Positions 55,643 to 64,000 of a DNA stretch of 64,000 nt are shown piece after piece (within the stretch, counting starts at the first letter, position 1; each line of letters starts with the position of its first letter). Under the pieces are notes generated by a model that did not search any database, was not told the origin of the DNA, and was given only the letters and a program-made list of their open reading frames with translations. The position numbers and the translations under genes were made by a program. Origin of the DNA: QWPN01 sp044238145 (GTDB taxonomy: Bacteria > Planctomycetota > Planctomycetia > Pirellulales > UBA1268); contig JBIIDT010000002.1 in assembly GCA_044238145.1 (NCBI GenBank), positions 1 to 64,000 on the forward strand. The letters are read 5' to 3'.

Positions 55643-58363
55643 TCACCGCCGCGGGGCGGCGGGGGCCCGGGCGGCTGGCAGCCGGGCCCTGCCCTGCTGC
55701 GGGGCTCGGACGGCCGGGCTGGTGGCGGCGGGCGGCTCGGCGGCGCCGTCCAAGGCGAGCGCGAACCAGCCGTCGGTGCTCACCACCTGCACGGCCCGCA
55801 GGTCGGCCAGCCGCGGGTTCTTCACGACCGACGCCGGCAACAGGGCGATCGGCCGCTCCTTGGGGAAAATCTTGGCGAAGATCGTCCGCAGCGGGATCTC
55901 GAGCGCCTTGCGGTCGGCGAGATGCACCTGCCCGGAACGCTCGAGGAGCACCTGCGGGCCCGACGACGTCGGCTGATAGGCGACCTCGGCGACCACGTCG
56001 TACCACGACCGGCGACCACTCTCGATGGCGTCGAGCGCCAGCCGAATGCGGACGAGACCGTCACGGAACTCGATCCGCAGCGGCTGCTCGGCGGCGAACG
56101 ACACGCTCACGCCCTCCGGCAGGTCGTCGGGAATCCGCGGCTCGAGCCCCAGTCGGCGGCAGATCATGCGGATCAGGTCCTCGAGCGGGAACGTGCGGCC
56201 CGCCAGATCCAGCCGCTCGGAGCCGTTGTTGAGGGTCGACTCGTGCACCTGCACGCCGAGCAGAGACTCGGCGGGAGCCCGCGGCCGCGGGGTGTGCGCG
56301 GCGAGCTGGGCCGCGGCCGCGAGCCGCAGCCGCACCGTGGCCTGGTCGGAGGTCGACTCCAGGGCGACGGCCGTCGGCTCGAGCCCGAGCGCCACCATCG
56401 GGTTCCAGATCCGTTCGCGGACCTTCTCGGCCATCTCGTCGAACTTCGGCTCGGACTGCTCGTCCACCTGGCGACAGGCCCGCGTGATGATCTTCTCGTT
56501 GACCTCGCGGGCGGCCTGCGGCTTGCTCTCGTCGGCCTGGTTCCGCACGATCCGCTGCATCAGCGATCCCATCAGCGGCACGCCGTCGAAGCTCGTCTGG
56601 ATCGTTCCCAGCTGCGACTGGTTGGAGGCGCTGCCCAGGGCCGTGCCGAAGGCCAGCCCGGCAGCTGACAGGCTGACCGGCTTGCGGACGGTGAAGCTCG
56701 CCTCGCCCCGCGAGTGGATGGCGGCGGGCCCGGCGTCGGTGACCGTCCGCGAAGCGACCTCGCCACGGACGAGCAGTTCGAGACGGATCTTGTCGGCATC
56801 GGGCACGAAGGCCACGGCCATCGTCTGCTCCACGGTGCTCGTCCCCCGCACCTTGCGGCCGAGCACGAAGTCCTGCATCGGGCTGGTCGTGACCGTCGCC
56901 TCCGGCAGCATCCGTTCGACGAACCGGCGGTGGACGGCCACCCGCACGTTGGGCGCCATGTAGTGATCGGCGATCGTCCGTGCGAGGTCGGCCGTGCGAG
57001 ACGAGGCGGCCGCGGCGATCGCCTGCAGGGCCGCCTTGGCGGCGGCGGCGTCGGCCGGCGCCGACGCGGACTCGAACCGCTCCAGGGCGTCGAGCAGCCG
57101 GGCGGTCTCCGCCTCGAGCTGGGCGACGGCGAGCCGCCCGTCGAGTTCCGCGGTCGGCACGCGGGCGGAGGTCCCGGCGAGCTCCGCACACAGCGCGACG
57201 GCGGCCCGCCACGCGGCGACCCGCCGGGCCACCGCCAGCGCCGCCCGGCGGGTGAGCGATGCGAGGCCGGGATCCGTCAGGCCATCGCCGGCGGTCATGC
57301 CGGCCGGCACCATCTCGCCGAGCGACAAAAGCGCGGCGTCGGCGCGAGGATCGGCCGGCCCGGCGGTGGCCAGCGCGTCGTCGAGCCGCGCGCGGCTCGA
57401 TGCGACCCACTCCGCGACGGCGGCGACGCCGGGCTGGCCGCCGCGGGACGCCTGGGCGACGTGGTCGAACTGTTCGCGGAGCCGCGCCGGGTCGGGCCAG
57501 CGGGTGATCGCCGGTGAGTCCGTCCCCGCCGCGGCCGCCGCCTCCGGCCCGCCGTCGCCGGACGCGAGCGGCCGCCGGTCGCCTCGCAGCCGGTCGAGCA
57601 ACCGTCCGGCGCGGAGCGGGCCGGCCTGCGGCGTGGCGGCGGTCCCATCGGGCCGACGATCCGCGAAAATGCCCCGCCGGCGACCGACCGGCAACGACGC
57701 GGCGGCCGACCCGGTCGCCTGACCCTGGTCCGCCGCTGCATCCGACCAATTCACCCGCTCCGGGTCGTTCCACTCTTCGCCGGGCAGCGGCGCGGGGCCC
57801 GGTGGCGGCGGCGATTCGTGGGGCGGTGGTGGATCCGCGGGGATCACCGCCGGCTGATCCTCGGCCGGTCGCCGGACCCGATCGACGAGCGCCTTGAGTT
57901 CCTCGGGCGGCGGCTCTGGCGCGGCGACCGGCTCGACGGCGAGGAGTTCCGGCTCGGCGACGGTCGGAGCCCCGAGAGCCTGCCCCTGTGGGGACGCCGC
58001 CGGCGCCGCCGCGTGCTCGACGCGGCTGGTGGTGCCGCTCGCCGCCGTCGGCAACGCCTGTGACTGGATGCCCGTGAAGATCGGCCCGAGGCTCTCGGCG
58101 AGGGCGAGCCGCTCCGGCGGCCGTTCGAGGGCGGCGGCCATGTCGGCGAAGCCGCCCACGGGTGGGCGATCCCGCCCGACCTCGACCGCGGCGGATGCAC
58201 CGGCCGGCGCGGCGACCGGCTCCGTGGCGGTGGCCGGGGCCTCGAGGCCGAAGTACGGCTCCGGCACCGGCTCTAGGAGGCTGTGCGATGTGACGGCGGC
58301 AGCGAAGAAGCCGCCGCCCGTGAGCGCCAGAGTCAGAACGATCGCTGCCCGCCTGTCGAACAT
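55643..58363 (-). CDS. large secreted protein of unknown function (906 aa)
   Basis: A protein of 906 residues with an N-terminal hydrophobic signal or anchor (AAIVLTLALTGGGFFAAAV, residues 6-24). A long Pro/Ala-rich region (about 30-300) is followed by a helical domain (about 300-470) and a C-terminal beta-rich domain (about 480-870) with V-R-L-R-L-A-A-A, T-F-P-L-E-D-L-I-R-M-I-C-R-R-L-G and P-L-R-T-I-F-A-K-I-F-P. No enzyme motif is recognised. The layout recalls long planctomycete surface proteins. It starts about 210 bp from the end of the polymerase III delta' gene. Confidence 0.75.
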   Translation of the reverse strand: MFDRRAAIVLTLALTGGGFFAAAVTSHSLLEPVPEPYFGLEAPATATEPVAAPAGASAAVEVGRDRPPVGGFADMAAALERPPERLALAESLGPIFTGIQSQALPTAASGTTSRVEHAAAPAASPQGQALGAPTVAEPELLAVEPVAAPEPPPEELKALVDRVRRPAEDQPAVIPADPPPPHESPPPPGPAPLPGEEWNDPERVNWSDAAADQGQATGSAAASLPVGRRRGIFADRRPDGTAATPQAGPLRAGRLLDRLRGDRRPLASGDGGPEAAAAAGTDSPAITRWPDPARLREQFDHVAQASRGGQPGVAAVAEWVASSRARLDDALATAGPADPRADAALLSLGEMVPAGMTAGDGLTDPGLASLTRRAALAVARRVAAWRAAVALCAELAGTSARVPTAELDGRLAVAQLEAETARLLDALERFESASAPADAAAAKAALQAIAAAASSRTADLARTIADHYMAPNVRVAVHRRFVERMLPEATVTTSPMQDFVLGRKVRGTSTVEQTMAVAFVPDADKIRLELLVRGEVASRTVTDAGPAAIHSRGEASFTVRKPVSLSAAGLAFGTALGSASNQSQLGTIQTSFDGVPLMGSLMQRIVRNQADESKPQAAREVNEKIITRACRQVDEQSEPKFDEMAEKVRERIWNPMVALGLEPTAVALESTSDQATVRLRLAAAAQLAAHTPRPRAPAESLLGVQVHESTLNNGSERLDLAGRTFPLEDLIRMICRRLGLEPRIPDDLPEGVSVSFAAEQPLRIEFRDGLVRIRLALDAIESGRRSWYDVVAEVAYQPTSSGPQVLLERSGQVHLADRKALEIPLRTIFAKIFPKERPIALLPASVVKNPRLADLRAVQVVSTDGWFALALDGAAEPPAATSPAVRAPQQGRARLPAARAPAAPRR

Positions 58364-58571
58364 GCCCTGGCCGCCCCCGTCCTGGCGTCGCGGACACGAC
58401 GCGATCGCGTCGCCATCCAGGCGGTTGGATCGTCACGCACGACCGGAAAAATCGGCGCACGCCCGGTGGGCCGCAGGCTTTGCCACGCCGCGTTCGTCGG
58501 GCCGGCCGGCCCGGTCGCGGGGCGGAAAGCGGCGGAGTTCGGGCAGGCGAGGGCGTGGGGACGGGGGCCGT

Positions 58572-59618
58572 TCAGGCAAGCCCGGCGAGACGGGGCTCTT
58601 CGAGAATCGCCGTCCAGGCGTCGACGAGCACGGTGAGGTTGGCGTTCCGCTCGATGCCGTCGAGGGCGTCGAGCGTGTGCTGGAGCGCGGCGGCCGTGGC
58701 GTCGGGATCGGCCACCCAGGCCGCCGTGGCCCGCCTGAAGCCCGCGTCGGCGGGGGCCGCGCCCATGACGGCCTCGCGGGTCGCCGCATGGAGGAGGTCG
58801 ACGACCGTCTCGAGCACCAGCCGCAATCGCGCCCGCCGGGGGGGCGCCTCCTTGCCGGCCGCCTCCACGACGGCGAGCGTGTCGCGGGCGAGTTCGACAC
58901 CCGGCAGCGGCCGGCGACCGAGGAGCTCGAGCAGCCGACCGCGGAACTCCGCGAGCGCCGGATCGGCGAGCGCGCGGCCGCGGGTGAGGCTGCCCCCCGC
59001 CGCCGCGGCCCGCCGGTGCACCGCCTCCCGATCGACGGTGCCGCCCGCGAGCGCGGCCTCGGCAGCGAGGATCCGTTCCACCGCGTCGTCGGGAAGCGGG
59101 CGAAAGCGGACGATCTGGCACCGCGAGCGGATGGTGGGCAGCTGACGCTCGACGCCCGTGCCGACGAGGATGATCACCGCGCCCGCCGGCGGCTCCTCCA
59201 GCGTCTTGAGCAGGCAGTTGGCCGCCTCCTCGGCGAGGTGATCGGCGTCGAGGACGATCGCCACCTTCCGCGTGCCGAGGGCGGGCCGCAGCAGGAGCCG
59301 CCACACGAGCCCCTCCCGCATCCGCTGCTCGCCGGCGCCGATGAGCAGGTCGAGGGGAATGGTGGCTCGGTCCTCGGGCTTGGCGACCACGTCGATGTCG
59401 GGATGGCTGCCGGCCGCCGCCTGGATGCAGGAGACACACTGGCCGCAGGGCACGAGTCCGGGCCCGGCCGCCGCGCAGGTGAGTGCCTTGGCCAGCGCCA
59501 TGGCGAACGTGCCCTTGCCGACCCCGGGGGGACCCACGAACAGATACGAGCCCGCGACCCGCCCCCGGGCCTGCGCGGCGACGATCGCGTCGTGTCCCTC
59601 GATGCCCTGCCACGCCAT
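58572..59618 (-). CDS. holB: DNA polymerase III delta' subunit
   Basis: A protein of 348 residues, clamp-loader AAA+ type: SYLFVGPPGVGKGTFAMALA (Walker A), the zinc-ribbon CGQCVSCIQAAAGSHPD, VLDADHLAEEAANCLLKTLEEPP and the SRC motif R-S-R-C-Q. The intact P-loop and zinc site make it DnaX-like, but the context (directly after tmk, 4-bp gap) and the length identify holB. It loads the beta clamp with DnaX and HolA. Confidence 0.9.
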   Translation of the reverse strand: MAWQGIEGHDAIVAAQARGRVAGSYLFVGPPGVGKGTFAMALAKALTCAAAGPGLVPCGQCVSCIQAAAGSHPDIDVVAKPEDRATIPLDLLIGAGEQRMREGLVWRLLLRPALGTRKVAIVLDADHLAEEAANCLLKTLEEPPAGAVIILVGTGVERQLPTIRSRCQIVRFRPLPDDAVERILAAEAALAGGTVDREAVHRRAAAAGGSLTRGRALADPALAEFRGRLLELLGRRPLPGVELARDTLAVVEAAGKEAPPRRARLRLVLETVVDLLHAATREAVMGAAPADAGFRRATAAWVADPDATAAALQHTLDALDGIERNANLTVLVDAWTAILEEPRLAGLA

Positions 59619-59622
59619 GGGT

Positions 59623-60276
59623 TCAGCCCGCCTCCGGGAACCGCGCCGTCACCGCCGCCCGGATCCGCGCAGCGACCTGGCTGACGTCGCCGCCGGCATC
59701 CACGACCGCGATCGTGCCGCCGGCGCGGGCCGCCTCCGCCAGGAAGCCCTCGCGGAGCCGACGGCGGTACTCGTCGCCGCGATTCTCGAGCTTGTCGAGC
59801 GGCCGGGCGAGCCGGGCGGCGGCGGTCTCGAGATCGACGTCGAGCACGAGCACGAGGTCGGGCATCACGCCGCCGGTCGCCACCGTGCCGACCCGGCGGA
59901 TGACCTCGGGATCGAGGCCGCCGGCGTGGCCCTGGTACACCACGTTGGCGAGGAGGTAGCGATCGGAGACCACCCAGTCGCCGCGGTCGAGGGCCGGCCT
60001 CACGACCTCGGCCACCAGCTGCGCCCGCGCCGCCATGTAGAGCAGCATCTCGGCGGTCGGGTCGACGTGCAGGTCGTGGCGGTCGAGGAGGATCGCGCGG
60101 ATCGCGTCGCCGGCCGGCGTCGAGCCGGGGTCGCGGCAGGTGACGACCGTGCGGCCGCCGGCCCGCAGCCAGTCGACGAGCGCCGCGATCTGCGATGACT
60201 TGCCGGCGCCGTCGATGCCGTCGAGGGCGATGAACCGGCCGCGGCGGTCGGAGGCGGATGGGGCGGAAGCGGCCAT
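59623..60276 (-). CDS. tmk: thymidylate kinase
   Basis: A protein of 217 residues that phosphorylates dTMP to dTDP. P-loop FIALDGIDGAGKSSQI at 15-30, the dTMP-binding R-D-P-G-S-T (usual R-E-P-G-G-T), the DRYLLANVVYQGHAGG LID-like part and VLVLDVDLETAAARL. The Pro/Ser-rich N-terminal 12 residues may be over-called; an alternative start is not visible. It is in the usual pairing with holB. Confidence 0.93.
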   Translation of the reverse strand: MAASAPSASDRRGRFIALDGIDGAGKSSQIAALVDWLRAGGRTVVTCRDPGSTPAGDAIRAILLDRHDLHVDPTAEMLLYMAARAQLVAEVVRPALDRGDWVVSDRYLLANVVYQGHAGGLDPEVIRRVGTVATGGVMPDLVLVLDVDLETAAARLARPLDKLENRGDEYRRRLREGFLAEAARAGGTIAVVDAGGDVSQVAARIRAAVTARFPEAG

Positions 60277-60301
60277 GGGTCTTGGGGCGGATGGCGGACG
60301 G

Positions 60302-61228
60302 TCAGTGCGGGGCCTTGGGGTCGGCCGCCGTGGACGTGTAGCCGTGGGCCGTGAGCCACCGGCCGCACTCGCCGACCCAGGGGTGAAACCGGGCCGGGTC
60401 GTAGGGCTTCGTGCCGAGTCCCAGGCCGTGCGGTCCCTTTTCGTACACGTGCAGCGCGAACGGCCGGCCCGCCTGCCTCATCCGCAGCGCCAGCTGCAGG
60501 ATCGGCTCGAGCTTGACGGCCGGGTCCTCGTGCGTGTGGAAGATGAAGACGGGCGGCATCCCGGCGATCCGAGCAGCCGGCATCGTCTCCGCCGACAGGT
60601 CGCGGACGACGTCGTCGGCCGGCGATTCGCCGAGCAGGTTGCGACGGGAGCCGCCGTGCGTCCACTCGGCCGCCATGCTCGCCACTGGATAGCAGAGCAC
60701 GCCGAGGTTCGCCCGCGACGCGTGCCGGTCGACCGGATCGGCCGCGTTCTCGTCCCCCTCGTCGCCGTGCGTGAGGAGCGTGAGGGCGAGATGGCCGCCG
60801 GCGGAACTGCCGATCACACCGAGGCGGTGCGGGTCGATGCCCAGCCGCGATTGCTCGTGCCGCACGACCCGCATCGCGCGGGTCACGTCGCCGAGCATGA
60901 CGGGATGCCGATAGCCCTTGCTGCCGAGGCGGTAGCGGAGCACGCCGGCGTCGATCCCCAGCGAGTTGAGCCACCGTGCATAGTCGGCGCCCTCGTGCGC
61001 GGCGAGTCCGCCGTAGCCGCCGCCCGGGCAGATCACGAACGCCGCCGCCGGCCCGGCCTCTCCCTTGACCCGTTCGGCCGCCCACCAGGTGATCACGGGC
61101 ACGTCGTGGTCGGCCGCACCGAGCGCCCCGGGCGCGTCGCCTTCCCAGAGCCGGATCACCTGCGGCTCGGCGGCTGCGGCACAGGCGGTCGTGACGAGGA
61201 CGGCGAGGATCGCGCGGGGCACGGTCAT
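60302..61228 (-). CDS. exported alpha/beta-hydrolase (esterase-like)
   Basis: A protein of 308 residues from the ATG at 61228, which gives a short signal peptide (ILAVLVTTACAAAAE); the longer open frame upstream overlaps the TPR gene. Hydrolase features: the oxyanion CPGGGYGGLA near residue 60, the nucleophile elbow GSSAGGHLAL (Ser near 130), an Asp in the T-H-E-D-P-A-V stretch and His in EKGPHGLG near 275. It belongs with acetyl-xylan esterase/BD-FAE-like enzymes common in planctomycetes. Substrate is unknown. Confidence 0.88.
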   Translation of the reverse strand: MTVPRAILAVLVTTACAAAAEPQVIRLWEGDAPGALGAADHDVPVITWWAAERVKGEAGPAAAFVICPGGGYGGLAAHEGADYARWLNSLGIDAGVLRYRLGSKGYRHPVMLGDVTRAMRVVRHEQSRLGIDPHRLGVIGSSAGGHLALTLLTHGDEGDENAADPVDRHASRANLGVLCYPVASMAAEWTHGGSRRNLLGESPADDVVRDLSAETMPAARIAGMPPVFIFHTHEDPAVKLEPILQLALRMRQAGRPFALHVYEKGPHGLGLGTKPYDPARFHPWVGECGRWLTAHGYTSTAADPKAPH

Positions 61229-61283
61229 CGGGCTGGCTCCTGTAGGCGGAGCCGACATGATACGGCATCCCGCGGCGGTCGCG

Positions 61284-61829
61284 TCACTTCCGGTCGAGCA
61301 GCCGGGCGATGCCGAGCGGGTCGGTCGGGTCGAGCGGGGCGATCCGGCGGCAGACGTCCTGGGCCACCGTGCGTCGCCCCGTCTCCAAGAGGCAGTGCAC
61401 GAGCCCCTTCGCGGCCTCGTGCAGCGGTTTGTTGCCCGCGAGCGCATAGGGCAGCGGCCGCGGGTGGCCCGCCGCCTCGACCGCCCGCAGGCAGAGTTCG
61501 TAGGCCCGGCCGAAGTGGCCGCGGGCGAGCTTCGGGTCGTTCTCCTCCAGCGCGATCAGCCCGAGTTGAACGTGCGCCTCGAGGAAGTCGGGGCACTCCG
61601 AGAGCAGCCACACCAGTTCGTCGCGGGCGATCTCCGTCTCGCCCGCCTCGACCATCGCCTCGACCTCCTCGATGTCCTCGCGTCGCTTGCGGGCACAGCG
61701 GGGCTGGACGATCTCCCACGCCGCGGCGTCGGCCGCCTCGCGGCGGACCACCGTGATCGATTCGCGGCCGCGTCGGGCGGCCGGCCGGCGGCGGGGGCCA
61801 TCGTCGGCCGGCGGATCGGGGCGCGTCAT
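61284..61829 (-). CDS. TPR-containing protein
   Basis: A protein of 181 residues. The Arg-rich first 20 residues are followed by about two or three TPR-like helix pairs: AGETEIARDELVWLLSECPDF, HVQLGLIALEENDPKLARGHF and ALAGNKPLHEAAKGLVHCL. It has no signal peptide. It is divergent from mutY (72 bp between the starts) and on the same strand as the esterase gene. It is probably a scaffold protein; the partner is unknown. Confidence 0.75.
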   Translation of the reverse strand: MTRPDPPADDGPRRRPAARRGRESITVVRREAADAAAWEIVQPRCARKRREDIEEVEAMVEAGETEIARDELVWLLSECPDFLEAHVQLGLIALEENDPKLARGHFGRAYELCLRAVEAAGHPRPLPYALAGNKPLHEAAKGLVHCLLETGRRTVAQDVCRRIAPLDPTDPLGIARLLDRK

Positions 61830-61901
61830 GCGAGGTGCCTGGAGACTCGACTACACTCCCATCGTTGGAACCGACTGAAATCGCGTTTGCAAGGGGCGAG
61901 A

Positions 61902-63035
61902 GTGAAGGTCGCGGGCAAGGGAACGAGCCGCCGCCGGTCCGGTGATCGCCGTGGCCAGGTGGTCGCCGACGTGGCCCGGCCGCTGCTCGCCTGGTACGCC
62001 CGGGCGCGGCGCGACCTGCCCTGGCGGCGGTCGGCCGATCCGTACCGCGTCTGGGTGAGCGAGATCATGCTCCAGCAGACGCAGGTCGAGCGGGTGAAGG
62101 ATTTTTTCGAGCGGTTCGTGGCGCGGTTTCCCGACGTCGCCGCGCTCGCCGCCGCCCGCGAGGCCGAGGTGCTGCGGCTCTGGGAGGGGCTCGGCTATTA
62201 CCGCCGGGCCCGGCAGCTGCATGCGGCCGCGAAGCGGGTGATGGATGAGTTCGGGGGCGAGTTCCCCGGCACCGCCGCGGCGCTGCGGGCGCTGCCGGGG
62301 ATCGGCCGCTATACGGCGGGCGCCATCGCCTCGATCGCTTTCGACCAGCCGGAGCCGATCGTGGAGGCCAACTCGCGGCGCGTGATCGCGCGGCTCGTGG
62401 GCCACGACGGGCCACTGGGAGGGGCCGCGGGCGACGAGCCGATCTGGGAGGCCGCGCGGGCGTTCGTGCCGCGTCGTCATCCGGGCCGCTTCAACCAGGC
62501 GCTCATGGACCTCGGTGCGGTCGTGTGCACGCCGAACCGGCCGCTGTGCGGCACCTGTCCGCTCGCGGAGTCGTGCGTCGCCCGACGCGACGGACGGGTG
62601 GACGAGATTCCGCGCCGGGCCGAGCGGCGGGCCACGAAAGAGCTTCGCGAGACGGCGGTCGTCGCCAGCCGAGCGGGCCGCGTGCTCGTCGTGCAGCGTG
62701 CGGCGGGCGAATGGTGGGCCGGGCTGTGGGATTTTCCCCGCGTGCCGGGGCGGATGGCGCGGGCGGCCCGGGGAATCGCCGCCTCGCCCGTGCTCGGTTC
62801 GCTGGGCTGCGGCCGGCCCGAGCGGCGCGGCACCGTGGTGCACACGGTCACGCATCATCGGATCACGCTCGACGTCGTCCGCTGCGCGGCCCGGCGGGCC
62901 GGCCGGCGCGGGGCCGGACGCCGGTGGGTGACGCCCCGCCAGCTCGCGGCCCTGGCGCTGACGAGCCCCGCCCGGCGGATCGCCCGGCTCGTCGTGGAGC
63001 GGCGGCCGGCGACCGCCGCTGCAGGAGCGGTATGA
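61902..63035 (+). CDS. mutY: A/G-specific adenine glycosylase MutY
   Basis: A protein of 377 residues with a GTG start after AAGGGGCGAG. The HhH-GPD glycosylase domain has VWVSEIMLQQTQVERV (catalytic Glu retained), LWEGLGYYRRARQL and ALPGIGRYTAGAIASIAF. The [4Fe-4S] cluster Cys are C-x6-C-x2-C-x5-C in CTPNRPLCGTCPLAESC. A NUDIX-like C-terminal domain (about 245-377) reads the 8-oxoG partner. At the position of the catalytic Asp (E. coli D138 in LDGNVKRV) the sequence is VEANSRRV. It removes adenine opposite 8-oxoG. It is followed by a ThuA-like gene. Confidence 0.92.
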   Translation: MKVAGKGTSRRRSGDRRGQVVADVARPLLAWYARARRDLPWRRSADPYRVWVSEIMLQQTQVERVKDFFERFVARFPDVAALAAAREAEVLRLWEGLGYYRRARQLHAAAKRVMDEFGGEFPGTAAALRALPGIGRYTAGAIASIAFDQPEPIVEANSRRVIARLVGHDGPLGGAAGDEPIWEAARAFVPRRHPGRFNQALMDLGAVVCTPNRPLCGTCPLAESCVARRDGRVDEIPRRAERRATKELRETAVVASRAGRVLVVQRAAGEWWAGLWDFPRVPGRMARAARGIAASPVLGSLGCGRPERRGTVVHTVTHHRITLDVVRCAARRAGRRGAGRRWVTPRQLAALALTSPARRIARLVVERRPATAAAGAV

Positions 63036-63058
63036 TGGGGCGTCTCCAGGAACAACCC

Positions 63059-63823
63059 ATGGCGATCGTGCGTCGGCTGGTGGCGGTGATGGCGGTGGCC
63101 CTCGGTGCCGCGGCCCAGGGCGCGGAACCGGCCAAGCCGCTGCAGGTGCTCTACATCACCGGCGGCTGCTGCCACGACTACGAGGGCCAGAAGAAGATCC
63201 TCGTGCCGGCCCTCGAGACCCGGGCCGGGGCCAAGGTCACGGTGATCCACGAAGGGGGATCGAGCCTCGACCACAAGGTCTCGATCTACTCGCAGCCCGC
63301 CTGGTCGAAGGGCTACGACGTCGTCTTCCACAACGAGTGCTTCGCGAACGTGAAGGATCCCGCGTTCCTCAAGGGCATCGTGGCGGAGCACGAGCAGGGC
63401 ACGCCAGCGGTGGTCATGCACTGTGCGATGCACTGTTACCGGGCGGGCACCGACGACTGGTTCAAGTTCTGCGGCGTGACCTCGCCGGGCCACGGCAAGC
63501 ACTACGAGTACACGGCCCGCACCATCGCCGAGCACCCGGTGCTCGAGGGGCTGCCGCGGGAGTGGAAGGTGCCCAAGGACGAGCTCTACTTCATCGACAA
63601 GCTGTGGCCCACCGCCACGCCGCTCGTCGAGGCGCGGAGCGAGGAGCGGCAGGCGATGCAGACGGTGGTGTGGACGAACCAGTTCGGCAAGGCCCGCGTG
63701 TTCGGCACCACGATCGGCCACTACAACGACACCGTCGAGACGCCCGAGTTCCTCGGGCTCGTGACGCGGGGCACGCTCTGGGCCGCGGGCCGGCTCGGCA
63801 AAGACGGCGTGCCGGCCCGCTGA
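63059..63823 (+). CDS. exported ThuA-like protein
   Basis: A protein of 254 residues from the ATG at 63059 (AGGAA 7 nt upstream gives a clean signal peptide, VAVMAVALGAAAQGAE); the ATGs at 63032 and 63035 are too far upstream of the hydrophobic core. The ThuA/class-I glutamine amidotransferase-like fold has VLYITGGCCHDYEGQK, GYDVVFHNECF, AVVMHCAMHCYRAG and RVFGTTIGHYNDT. These proteins are common in planctomycetes and are linked to sugar metabolism. It overlaps the end of mutY only through its discarded upstream ATGs. Confidence 0.9.
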   Translation: MAIVRRLVAVMAVALGAAAQGAEPAKPLQVLYITGGCCHDYEGQKKILVPALETRAGAKVTVIHEGGSSLDHKVSIYSQPAWSKGYDVVFHNECFANVKDPAFLKGIVAEHEQGTPAVVMHCAMHCYRAGTDDWFKFCGVTSPGHGKHYEYTARTIAEHPVLEGLPREWKVPKDELYFIDKLWPTATPLVEARSEERQAMQTVVWTNQFGKARVFGTTIGHYNDTVETPEFLGLVTRGTLWAAGRLGKDGVPAR

Positions 63824-63923
63824 CTGCGGTTTCGCCGAGCCGCTTCCGGTGGGTCGCGGTTTCATTAGGATGATGACGGCGGGCCGTCCGGGACGACGGC
63901 TCAACCACGAGGAGACGGCGACG

Positions 63924-64000
63924 GTGGCACGCGCGGCACTGGCACTCGAAGACGGCACGGTGTTTCACGGAGAGTCGTTCGGGGCCGGTGGCACCGTCTC
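63924..64000 (+). CDS. carA: carbamoyl-phosphate synthase small subunit, 5' fragment
   Basis: Runs off the right edge, with 25 complete codons visible. A GTG at 63924 follows CGAGGAG by about 8 nt. The readable N-terminus A-L-A-L-E-D-G-T-V-F-H-G-E-S-F-G-A-G-G is the diagnostic opening of CarA, the glutaminase subunit that feeds ammonia to CarB for arginine and pyrimidine synthesis. The 100 bp between this and the ThuA-like gene hold no recognised promoter. Confidence 0.85.
   Translation, partial: MARAALALEDGTVFHGESFGAGGTV

Overview
The window is a very GC-rich (roughly 70% by eye), densely coded bacterial chromosome segment. Its gene content points to a planctomycete, probably of the Pirellulales type: a DUF1559 protein, a subtilase with a LEPR-XLL-like N-terminus, many secreted proteins of unknown family, a free-standing RNA polymerase alpha-CTD protein, an EF-Tu with an unusual switch I, and a formylglycine-generating enzyme. 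There is no phage, insertion sequence, transposase or CRISPR array. The lineage is an inference from gene content, because no rRNA is present.

Layout. 53-5352: tRNA-Pro, then a three-gene run (secreted FG-GAP protein, HtrA-type protease, secreted unknown). 5354-9735: crcB facing that run, then homospermidine synthase, an ornithine-decarboxylase-family enzyme and an M28 peptidase. 9695-15611: a minus-strand run of an RsmC-like methyltransferase, an EF-hand protein, a non-catalytic/catalytic M16 peptidase pair and a DUF155 protein. 15733-18914: a hemerythrin-like protein overlapping a cytochrome c'-like protein, a WYL regulator, a YbjN-like protein and an ECF-type sigma factor. 19103-22398: purU overlapping a large HerA-like ATPase. 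22691-27975: three DUF2294 (MpsC-like) proteins, a secreted subtilase, csrA and a receiver-SpoIIE phosphatase. A promoter-to-terminator unit with no gene in it (25224-25430) lies just ahead of the second DUF2294 gene and about 0.55 kb ahead of csrA.

28084-42311 is the classical translation/transcription cluster: tRNA-Thr(TGT), tRNA-Tyr, tRNA-Gly, tRNA-Thr(GGT), tuf, tRNA-Trp, secE, nusG, rplK, rplA, rplJ, rplL, rpoB, rpoC. The tRNA and gene order matches the E. coli tufB-rpoBC region, except that tRNA-Trp is inserted and rpsL does not follow rpoC. Downstream come a secreted unknown, a CHAD protein, a formylglycine-generating enzyme and a PolX DNA polymerase.

47609-64000: a proline-rich secreted protein; a tightly overlapped three-gene unit (DUF3592 membrane protein, arrestin-like soluble protein, P-loop ATPase); the solo alpha-CTD protein; PcrA/UvrD helicase; DUF1559 and DUF2306-like proteins; a 906-residue secreted unknown; DNA polymerase III delta' with thymidylate kinase; an esterase-like hydrolase; a TPR protein; MutY; a ThuA-like protein; and the first codons of carA at the right edge.

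A family of about 140-bp imperfect palindromic repeats occupies several intergenic gaps (5778, 18958, 45481, 45641). The observations I rate highest are the gene-free transcription unit near csrA, this repeat family, the solo alpha-CTD protein, the three-gene arrestin-like/ATPase unit and the altered EF-Tu switch I. All sequence-family assignments were made by reading motifs, without database searches.
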